A stretch of 64,000 nucleotides of DNA from contig NZ_JOIJ01000002.1 of assembly GCF_000719975.1 (NCBI RefSeq), positions 62,001-126,000 on the forward strand, read 5' to 3'. The notes under the pieces are model-generated. The model did not search any database and was not told the origin of the DNA. It was given only the letters and a program-made list of their open reading frames with translations. How positions within the stretch are numbered: the first letter of the stretch is position 1; every line of letters starts with the position of its first letter. The DNA comes from Prauserella rugosa. GTDB lineage: Bacteria; Actinomycetota; Actinomycetes; Mycobacteriales; Pseudonocardiaceae. Positions 41,645 through 48,233 of this stretch are shown here, one piece after another. A program made the translations under genes and the position numbers.

Positions 41645-43042
41645 ATGCCGCATTCCGCCGCGCCCACACCGCCGTCTCCCTCGGCGCCCTCCTCCGGTCC
41701 CGCAGGCGTGGCCCACCCGCGCGACCGCGATCATCCGCTCTCGCGCGTGCCCGAACGCGACCGCAAGGGTGTGGCCTCGCTCGCGGTCGTCATCGCCGGG
41801 TTCGGCTTCTTCACACCGACGATGGCCACGGGTGGCCAGGTGGCCGTCGAGTTCTCCTTCAGCACGTACCTCGGCCTGGCGTTCGTGTCGGCGATCGTGC
41901 TCGCGGCCTACATCGCGACGCTCGGCATCGCGTCCGCGCGGACCGGCCTCACCACCGTGTTGCTGGCGCGGCTGGCACTCGGCCGGGCGGGTGGGAAATG
42001 GGCGTCCCTTCTGCTCGGCGGTACCCAGGTGGGCTGGTACGGGATCACGATCGGCATGCTGGCGACGCTGCTCGGAGGAGCACTGGGCCTGTCGGTGACC
42101 TGGCCGCTGATCGTCGCGGGTGGCATCGCGATGGCGATCACCGCCTACACCGGATTCCGCGGCATCGAGCTGTTGTCCTGGCTCTCGGTACCGCTCATGA
42201 CCGCGTTGTGCCTGTGGGTCGCGGTCTCGGCGACGAACGAAGCGGGCGGCTGGGGCGCCCTGTTCGCACACACCGGAGCCGGCTCGATGAGCGTGGGCAC
42301 GGCGCTGACGCTCATGATCGGCACGTTCATCAGCGGCGGTACCCAGATCGGCAACTGGACGCGGTTCGCCTCCGGTGGCAGGCTCGCCTTCGGCATCACC
42401 GCACTGACCATTCTGGCCGTCCAGTTCGGACTACTGGGCTTCGGCGGACTCGGCGCCATCGGCTACGGCGAACCGGACTTCTCCACGGTGCTGCTCACGC
42501 TGGGCTCCACCCTGCTCGCCGTGCTCCTGATCATCACGAATCTGTGGACCACGAACGACAACGCGGCCTACGCCTTCGGGGTCGCCGGCGCCGAACTCAC
42601 CGGGAAACCGGACAAACGGCCGTTCGTCGTGGGCGGGGCCGCGGTCGCCATCGTCATGGCCCTCACCGGCATCGCCGACGCGCTCACCGCGTTCCTCACG
42701 ATGCTCGGCGTGTTGATCCCTCCGCTGGGCGGCGTCCTCATCGGCACGTTCCTGCTCGTCTGGCGCCGCCGCGACCCCGGCACGGCACTCGACGACGTGC
42801 CCATGGTCCGCTGGCCGGGCACCATCGCATACCTGGGCGGAACGGCTGCCGCGCTCCTGGGTTCGCTGCTGGACATCGGCATCCCGCCCGTCCAGGGCAT
42901 CGCCGTCGCGCTCGTCCTCGTCGTCGCCGGGCGCGCCGTGACGGGCCGCGCGGACCGCGACACAGCACCCTCCGCCTGCGGCGAGTCCCAGCCCATCCGC
43001 CCGGCGCCCACCGACCCGAACCCCACCGCGAAGGAGCACTGA
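41645..43042 (+). CDS. NCS1-family (cytosine/purine/allantoin) permease
   Basis: 465 residues from ATG 41645 (GCGAGGTG upstream), about twelve membrane helices. The order of blocks (VVIAGFGFFTPTMATGGQVA, GGTQVGWYGITIGMLATLLG and, later, ITNLWTTNDNAAYAFGVAGA) matches CodB-like NCS1 carriers, which import nucleobases, hydantoins or thiamine-like heterocycles with H+ or Na+. The stop lies 3 bp before the amidohydrolase start, so the two are coupled. The cargo should be the amidohydrolase substrate. The N-terminal 40 residues are Pro/Ser-rich and likely unstructured. Confidence 0.92.
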   Translation: MPHSAAPTPPSPSAPSSGPAGVAHPRDRDHPLSRVPERDRKGVASLAVVIAGFGFFTPTMATGGQVAVEFSFSTYLGLAFVSAIVLAAYIATLGIASARTGLTTVLLARLALGRAGGKWASLLLGGTQVGWYGITIGMLATLLGGALGLSVTWPLIVAGGIAMAITAYTGFRGIELLSWLSVPLMTALCLWVAVSATNEAGGWGALFAHTGAGSMSVGTALTLMIGTFISGGTQIGNWTRFASGGRLAFGITALTILAVQFGLLGFGGLGAIGYGEPDFSTVLLTLGSTLLAVLLIITNLWTTNDNAAYAFGVAGAELTGKPDKRPFVVGGAAVAIVMALTGIADALTAFLTMLGVLIPPLGGVLIGTFLLVWRRRDPGTALDDVPMVRWPGTIAYLGGTAAALLGSLLDIGIPPVQGIAVALVLVVAGRAVTGRADRDTAPSACGESQPIRPAPTDPNPTAKEH

Positions 43043-43045
43043 CCC

Positions 43046-44569
43046 GTGGCCCTCGTCATCCGCGACGCCGACGTGATCACCATGGACGACCACACCGGCG
43101 TCACACCCGTGCGCCGCACGATCCGCATCGAGGGCGCCGTCGTCGACCTCGTCGCAGCCGATCCAGCCGACGTGCCCATCGCCCAAGGGGACACGGTCGT
43201 CGGCGGCCGCGACCGGCTCGTCTGTCCCGGTTTCGTGAACGCGCACACGCACTCGTGGGAGTACCTGGCGAAGGGCAGGTACGACAACCTTCCCCTGGAA
43301 CTGTGGATGCTGTACGCGTATCCGATCCTCGGGGCCCGTCCACTGCCGCCGGACCTCGTCCGGCTGCGCAGCGCGTTGTTCGCAGTCGAGTCGCTCAAGT
43401 CCGGAACCACCACCCTCGTCGACGACGTGCTCGAAACCCCCGGTCAGGATCTCCGCCAGCTCGACGCGGTGTTCGATGCCTACGACGAGGTCGGGGTCCG
43501 CGCCAACATCTCCGGGCACATCATCAACCGGCCGTTCGTGGACACGCTTCCGTACGTCGCGGACTGGCTCCCCGCCGACGTCGTCGCGCAGGTGCGGGCC
43601 GTCCCGGTGCCGACGACGGAGGACTACCTCGCCTTCAGCACCGAGGCGTTCGCCCGCTATGCGGGCCGTGGCGACGGACGGCTGCGGTACATGGTGGCCC
43701 CGTCCGGGCCGCAGCGGTGCACCGACGACCTGCTCGCCGCGGCGACCGAGCTCGCCGTCCGCCACGGCGCGGAGTGCCACGTGCACGTCCTGGAGACCAA
43801 GACCCAGGCGGTGACGGGACGCGAGTTCTACGGCACCACACTCGTCGAGCACATGCGCCGCATCGGCGCGTTGTCCCCGAACACCACGTTGGCCCACGGG
43901 GTCTGGACCACCGACGACGACATCGCCGCACTCGCCGAGGCTGGCACGTGCGTGTCGCACAACCCCGTCTCGAATCTCAAACTCGGGTCCGGGATCGCCC
44001 CGTGGCGCCGCTACCACGACGCGGGTGTCCCGATCGGACTCGGCTCCGACGGATGTTCGAGCAGCGACACCCCGCGCCTGCACGACGTGATCAAGGCGGC
44101 CGCGCTGCTGCACAAGGTCACCGACGCCGACCACGAGTCGTGGCCGACGGTGGCGGAGGTGCTCGGCGCGGCGACCCGCGGTGGCGCCAGGACCGCGCAG
44201 CTGCACCACGACGTCGGCACGATCGAGGCGGGCAAGCAGGCAGATCTGCTCGTCTACGACCTGACGACACTGGCGTTCGCCCCGCGCAACCGGGCCGAAC
44301 TGCAACTCGTGTACTCGGAGAACGGCGGCTCCCTGCGGCAGGTGGTGGTCGCCGGACAGGTCGTCGTCGACGAGGGGCGCGTGACGACCGTCGACGAGGA
44401 CTCCCTGCTCGCCGAGCTCCGCGAGCGACTGCCCGGGGTCCAGGCCGAACAGGACCGCGTCGAAGCCCGCAACGCGGTGTTCCACGAGACGTTCGACCGG
44501 ATGCACCGGACGACGGCGGCCGAGGACGTGGGCGTGCACCGCTGGTCCGGGACTCCGGCGGCCCGCTGA
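43046..44569 (+). CDS. Amidohydrolase (TrzA/SsnA-type deaminase or hydrolase)
   Basis: 507 residues from GTG 43046. TIM-barrel metal hydrolase: metal ligands in CPGFVNAHTHSWEYL (HxH), ECHVHVLETK, TLAHGVW and LGSDGCSSSDTP (final Asp), the set of the mononuclear subtype III amidohydrolases such as cytosine or guanine deaminase, AtzA and TrzN. The flanking beta-sandwich is split between residues 1-60 and 400-450. It hydrolyses a C-N (or C-Cl) bond on a heterocycle. Coupled to the NCS1 permease, with PucR divergent: an uptake-and-deamination unit for an unknown nitrogen heterocycle. It ends at a strong terminator. Confidence 0.9.
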   Translation: MALVIRDADVITMDDHTGVTPVRRTIRIEGAVVDLVAADPADVPIAQGDTVVGGRDRLVCPGFVNAHTHSWEYLAKGRYDNLPLELWMLYAYPILGARPLPPDLVRLRSALFAVESLKSGTTTLVDDVLETPGQDLRQLDAVFDAYDEVGVRANISGHIINRPFVDTLPYVADWLPADVVAQVRAVPVPTTEDYLAFSTEAFARYAGRGDGRLRYMVAPSGPQRCTDDLLAAATELAVRHGAECHVHVLETKTQAVTGREFYGTTLVEHMRRIGALSPNTTLAHGVWTTDDDIAALAEAGTCVSHNPVSNLKLGSGIAPWRRYHDAGVPIGLGSDGCSSSDTPRLHDVIKAAALLHKVTDADHESWPTVAEVLGAATRGGARTAQLHHDVGTIEAGKQADLLVYDLTTLAFAPRNRAELQLVYSENGGSLRQVVVAGQVVVDEGRVTTVDEDSLLAELRERLPGVQAEQDRVEARNAVFHETFDRMHRTTAAEDVGVHRWSGTPAAR

Positions 44570-44578
44570 CCGTCGCCC

Positions 44579-44630
44579 CGGCACGGGGCGGCGGGTTCCG
44601 GCTTGAGGACGCACCCGCCGCCCCGTGCCG
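44579..44630. terminator. 18-bp bidirectional hairpin terminator
   Basis: Perfect 18-bp stem (arms CGGCACGGGGCGGCGGGT and ACCCGCCGCCCCGTGCCG), 16-nt loop, between the convergent amidohydrolase and metE genes. Confidence 0.8.
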
Positions 44631-44641
44631 AGACGGATCGG

Positions 44642-46804
44642 TCACGACACCGAACGGCGGACCTCCCGGGGGCCGGACACGGCGTCGCGCAGGGCATCGC
44701 CGGTGTCGGCGCTACCGCGGGCCGGTGCGCCGTGGCCCGGACGCACCCACAACCGGCCCACCGGCACGGAGTCGATCGCCTCGGCCAGACGGCCCGTGAG
44801 CTCGTCGGTCGGCGGCAGCCTCGGCGAGTGGATGTCGTACACCCCTGGCGCGACCGGATGCGCGACACCGGCCGCACCCAGGTCGTCGAGCGCCTCGAGG
44901 TGCGCCGGCGCCGCGTCGACGCTCGTCACGTCGGCCTCCAACCGCACCACCGCATCGATGACGTCGGCGATGTGGCCGAACTCGGCCGCACGCAGGTGCG
45001 TGTGGATCCGGGTCGAGTCGGCGACGCCGGAGGTGGCGAGGCGGAACGACTCGACAGCCCAGCACAGGTGGTCCCGCCGTGCGGCGCCGCGGACCGGCAG
45101 GGGGTCGCGCAGGGCGGGCTCGTCCACCTGGATCACCCGGACCCCCGCCGCCTCCAGATCACGCACCTCGTCGCGGAGCGCGAGGGCGATCTGGGCAGCC
45201 GTCTCCGCCCGTGGCTGGTCGTCCCGCACGAACGAGCACGTCAGGACCGTCACCGGCCCCACGAGCACGCCCTTCACCGGCCGATCGGTGCGGCGCTGCG
45301 CCCGGACGGCCCGGTCCACGGTGAACGGCGCCGGGCGGGCGACGTCGCCGAACACGATCGGAGGCCGCACGCACCCGGCCCCGTGGGACTGCACCCAGCC
45401 GTGCTCGGTGGTCACGAACCCGTCCAGGTGCTCCGCGACGAAACCCACCATGTCCGTACTGCCAACCTCGCCGGGCACAGGGCTGTCTGGCACAGGGCTG
45501 TCTGGCACAGGCCCGCCTATGCCGTGGGTGCCCTGTGCCCGCGCACGTACGGCATAGGCGGGCCTGCGGATGTGTTCCGGTCGCAACGCGGACAGCCGAG
45601 CGCGCACCCGGTGGTCCCGCACCCGCGGGGACCGTGTCCGCGTGGCAGCCGCCTGCCGCGCGTCGGCCAGCGCCTCCGCGACCGTGTCCGGCCCGACGGT
45701 CAACGCGCGACCGAGGGTGACGACCTCCCGCACCTTCTGCACCGCGAACGCCAGCCAGGAGGCGATCTCCGGATCCAGTGTGGACTCGGCGTCGACGTCG
45801 TAGGGCACGTGCAGCAACGAGCACGACGTGCCGACGGCCAGCTCCCGTGCCGAGCCGAGCAGGGTCGCGGCGGTGGCGAGTGCCGTGTCGAGGTCGGTCC
45901 GCCAGACGTTGCGCCCGTCGACCACTCCCGCGACGAGCGTCTTGCCGGACAGTCCGGACGTTCCGCCGAGTGTGTCCACAGTGGAAGGGTCCGACACCAG
46001 GTCGACCGCGATACCCTCGATCGGGCTCGCGGCGAGCACCCCGAGCGCCTCCCCCAGATCACCGGCGTGGCCTGCGACGAGCACCGACGGCCGTCCGTCG
46101 AGCTCACCCAGTGCCCGGTATGCCGTGGCCAACGCCTCGAGGTCCTCGTCGCTGCGGTCCGCGGTGAAGGCGGGCTCGTCGAACTGCACCCACTCCGCGC
46201 CGCCAGCGCACAGTTCGCGCAGGACCCGGGCGTACACCGGCAGCAGATCCGCCATCCGGTCCAGCGGACGGAAGCCGGCGGGCGCGCCCGGTGCGGGGTC
46301 GGCGAGCAGCAGGAACGTGACCGGGCCGAGAATCACCGGTCTGGTCGGCACCCCCAGCTTGGTCGCCTCGAGGAAGTCACGCACCACGGCACGGTCGGCG
46401 AGGGCGAACTCGGTGTCCGGCCCGACCTCCGGCACGAGGTGGTGGTAGGCCGTGTCGAACCACCGCCGCGTTGCCAACGGCGGCGTCGGCCCCGTGCCCT
46501 CGGCCATGGCGGCGTAGGTGTCCAGCGTGCCGAGGCCGAGTTCGCGGTATCGGTCGGGGATGGCGCCCACCATGGCCGCGGTGTCGAGCACGTGGTCGTG
46601 GAACGAGAACGTGTTGCCGGGCACGGAGTCCAGACCGGACGCCGCGAGTTCGCGCCACGTGCGGGCCCGCAGTTCCCGTGCCACGGCGCGCAGTTCCGAC
46701 TCTCCGAGTTCCCCGGCTCGGTAGTGCTCCCACGCACGGACGAGTTCCCGGCGCGGGCCGATGCGCGGATAACCCAGGACGGTGGATCCGATGCTGCTGG
46801 TCAT
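44642..46804 (-). CDS. metE: MetE homologue with degenerate active site
   Basis: 720 residues from ATG 46804; normal MetE (cobalamin-independent methionine synthase, methyl transfer from 5-methyl-THF-polyglutamate to homocysteine) has about 755-770. The N-terminal barrel is ordinary (VLGYPRIGPRRELVRAWEHY, later DHVLDTAAMVGAIPDRY). The start of the C-terminal barrel, including the IGSFPQT homocysteine strand, is missing: about 55 residues are replaced by about 22 that include a tandem PVPDS. Of the four zinc ligands only His603 remains; Arg605, Asp630 and His691 stand where Cys643, Glu665 and Cys726 are in E. coli. The frame is intact and a cobalamin riboswitch precedes it. It is probably not a working methionine synthase: either a decaying gene or one with a new role. 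Confidence 0.9.
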   Translation of the reverse strand: MTSSIGSTVLGYPRIGPRRELVRAWEHYRAGELGESELRAVARELRARTWRELAASGLDSVPGNTFSFHDHVLDTAAMVGAIPDRYRELGLGTLDTYAAMAEGTGPTPPLATRRWFDTAYHHLVPEVGPDTEFALADRAVVRDFLEATKLGVPTRPVILGPVTFLLLADPAPGAPAGFRPLDRMADLLPVYARVLRELCAGGAEWVQFDEPAFTADRSDEDLEALATAYRALGELDGRPSVLVAGHAGDLGEALGVLAASPIEGIAVDLVSDPSTVDTLGGTSGLSGKTLVAGVVDGRNVWRTDLDTALATAATLLGSARELAVGTSCSLLHVPYDVDAESTLDPEIASWLAFAVQKVREVVTLGRALTVGPDTVAEALADARQAAATRTRSPRVRDHRVRARLSALRPEHIRRPAYAVRARAQGTHGIGGPVPDSPVPDSPVPGEVGSTDMVGFVAEHLDGFVTTEHGWVQSHGAGCVRPPIVFGDVARPAPFTVDRAVRAQRRTDRPVKGVLVGPVTVLTCSFVRDDQPRAETAAQIALALRDEVRDLEAAGVRVIQVDEPALRDPLPVRGAARRDHLCWAVESFRLATSGVADSTRIHTHLRAAEFGHIADVIDAVVRLEADVTSVDAAPAHLEALDDLGAAGVAHPVAPGVYDIHSPRLPPTDELTGRLAEAIDSVPVGRLWVRPGHGAPARGSADTGDALRDAVSGPREVRRSVS
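45474..45566. repeat. Tandem repeat and 18-bp inverted repeat inside metE
   Basis: Two full copies plus a part of the 15-bp unit GGCACAGGGCTGTCT (45474-45511), then an 18-bp perfect inverted repeat (45508-45525 and 45549-45566, arms CAGGCCCGCCTATGCCGT and ACGGCATAGGCGGGCCTG) with a 23-nt loop. It sits exactly where the conserved homocysteine-binding segment is lost and keeps the frame. It looks like a small non-coding element or replication-slippage scar. Confidence 0.75.
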
Positions 46805-46937
46805 GCTCTCTCCTCGCGAGCTCTGGCGACACAGTCGCCCGAGTACCTCGCAGGAGGTGCGAACCCGGCCGGAGGCAACGCCGCGCAGAGGCGGCCACCG
46901 GCACGTCCGCCAGGTCCTCCCGCGAGACCTCGGACTC

Positions 46938-46958
46938 GCGCGCATCGGCGATGCGCGC
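46938..46958 (-). promoter_or_regulatory. Hairpin in riboswitch expression platform
   Basis: Arms GCGCGCATCG and CGATGCGCGC around a single base, directly after the cobalamin aptamer in the direction of metE transcription. Next to it, at 46922-46940, the aptamer 3' end (GCGAGTCCGAAG at 46971-46982 on this strand) recurs as GCGAGTCCGAGG, so the two copies could compete for the same partner. Likely part of the switch between termination or sequestration and read-through. Confidence 0.5.
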
Positions 46959-46964
46959 ACCGAT

Positions 46965-47125
46965 GGCAGGTCTTCGGACTCGCGGGCACCTCCGGCTCAC
47001 TGCCGGCCGTCCTACCGGCCGTCGCTTCCCGGACCGAGGGTCCAGTGCTGTTGACGGCGTTCGTTCCCACTCACCGCTGCGGGGCAGTCCCGGATTCGCA
47101 CCGGGTTCCCTCTTGCCTCGCCGCC
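46965..47125 (-). ncRNA. Cobalamin (AdoCbl-type) riboswitch
   Basis: Read on the minus strand the metE leader has the conserved elements of the cobalamin aptamer in order: GGGAACCCGGTGCGAATCC, then GGGACTGCCCCGCAGCGGT, GAGTGGGAACGA, GCACTGG, GGGAAG, GGCCGGTAGG and the closing GCGAGTCCGAAGACCTGCC. The first GGCA (47116-47113) can pair with the last TGCC as P1. It lies 160 nt upstream of the metE ATG. By known logic B12 binding shuts off metE so that the B12-dependent MetH is used. The remaining leader (46805-46937) holds the expression platform; 47126-47292 shows no gene. Confidence 0.93.
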
Positions 47126-47292
47126 CACACCCGCGGCCCTCGGGACCGTCGTCGCGCGGGCAGGCGAACCACCAGCACGCCCACCGTAGCGTCCCGTCAC
47201 GTCCGGGCGCCCGGGACCGAGGCGGCCGACGGCGCGAGGCGCATGCCGCGGCCAGGGCCGTTGTCCCGCGGCGAGACGTTGATCACCCGGGC

Positions 47293-48093
47293 TCAGTCCG
47301 ACACCAGGAGCGCGAGCGCCGCCTGGACGGCGGCCTCGGTCATGCCGGCCACGCTCCGGCCGTCCTCGACGGTGGTCGCCACCAGCTCCCGCAGTCCGCC
47401 GACGAGGATCGTGGCGCTCTCCCGCGACACCCGCGGACGGCCACCGTGCCGGGCCGCCTCCCTGCCGAGTCCCTGGGCCAGACCGATGAACCCCTCCAGC
47501 TGCATGCGCTGCAACTGGCGCGACTTCTCCCCGAGCGCAGGCACGTCCCGGATCCAGCTGTGGATGATCGCGGGCTCGGCCTCGGCGTACCGGAACCACG
47601 CCTCCACCGCCGCGCGCACCTGGTCGGGCCACGGGGCGCGGCGGTCCACCGCGGACGAGACCTGCCGGATCATCTCCGCCGTCGCCTCGGTCATCAGCAC
47701 CAGGAAGCACTGGTCCCGATCGGTGAAGTACTGGTAGAAGGTGCGCCGCGACGTCTGCGCACGCCGGACGATGCCCGCGACCGTCGACGTGCGATAGCTG
47801 CCCTGCGCGATCTCCTCGGCCAGCCCGTCCAGCAGCCGCTGGCGGAAGTCACCACCCCGCGCTCGCGCCCGGGCCGTGCCACGCGCCGGGCCGTCGGCGT
47901 TGCCGGCGTCGTCGGCGTGGCCGGCGTCGTCGGCGTGGCCGGGCGTGTCCGTCTTGCCGGAGTCTGACGGATTCGCCGCACCCCGCGACACACCGAGCAC
48001 TCCGCGAGCGGCATCGTCTCCACCGGCCACGGCCGGATCGGCGTCGGCCCTGGTCCCGGTGCTCGCTGCGCTGCTCGTCTCGGTATCGGCCAC
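47293..48093 (-). CDS. TetR-family regulator with long acidic N-terminus
   Basis: About 266 residues from GTG 48093. Unusually, the first 75 residues are a disordered Ala/Asp/Gly-rich stretch with a repeated GHADDA-type unit; the TetR helix-turn-helix begins only at about residue 80 (RQRLLDGLAEEIAQGSYRTS, then RRAQTSRRTFYQYFTDRDQC). The C-terminal ligand domain follows. The true start could therefore lie further inside. It is divergent from the molybdoenzyme genes at 48234; the 140-bp gap holds two identical-type inverted repeats, so it probably represses that operon. Confidence 0.85.
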   Translation of the reverse strand: MADTETSSAASTGTRADADPAVAGGDDAARGVLGVSRGAANPSDSGKTDTPGHADDAGHADDAGNADGPARGTARARARGGDFRQRLLDGLAEEIAQGSYRTSTVAGIVRRAQTSRRTFYQYFTDRDQCFLVLMTEATAEMIRQVSSAVDRRAPWPDQVRAAVEAWFRYAEAEPAIIHSWIRDVPALGEKSRQLQRMQLEGFIGLAQGLGREAARHGGRPRVSRESATILVGGLRELVATTVEDGRSVAGMTEAAVQAALALLVSD

Positions 48094-48139
48094 GACTCGG
48101 ACGACTCCCCCATCGGCTCGACCTTCCTTGCCCGCCGAT

Positions 48140-48180
48140 GGTACGCGCCTGTACCGTTCCGCGCGGTACATCGACGTACC
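48140..48180. promoter_or_regulatory. Two tandem GGTAC-N6-GTACC operators
   Basis: Inverted repeats at 48140-48155 and 48165-48180, each with arms GGTAC and GTACC 6 nt apart, starting 25 bp from each other, between a TetR gene and the divergent molybdoenzyme operon. Spacing of about 2.4 helical turns puts both on similar faces. Very likely TetR binding sites. Confidence 0.7.
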
Positions 48181-48233
48181 ACGCGGCAGCGGGCTCGCCC
48201 GGCCGTGTCCCCCGCGCAAAGGAGCGTGTATCC

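Noticed and set aside
44642..46804. Calling metE a pseudogene
   Set aside because: The frame is uninterrupted over 720 codons with a good start and an intact riboswitch. Loss of function is likely but is reported as a finding rather than as a gene type.
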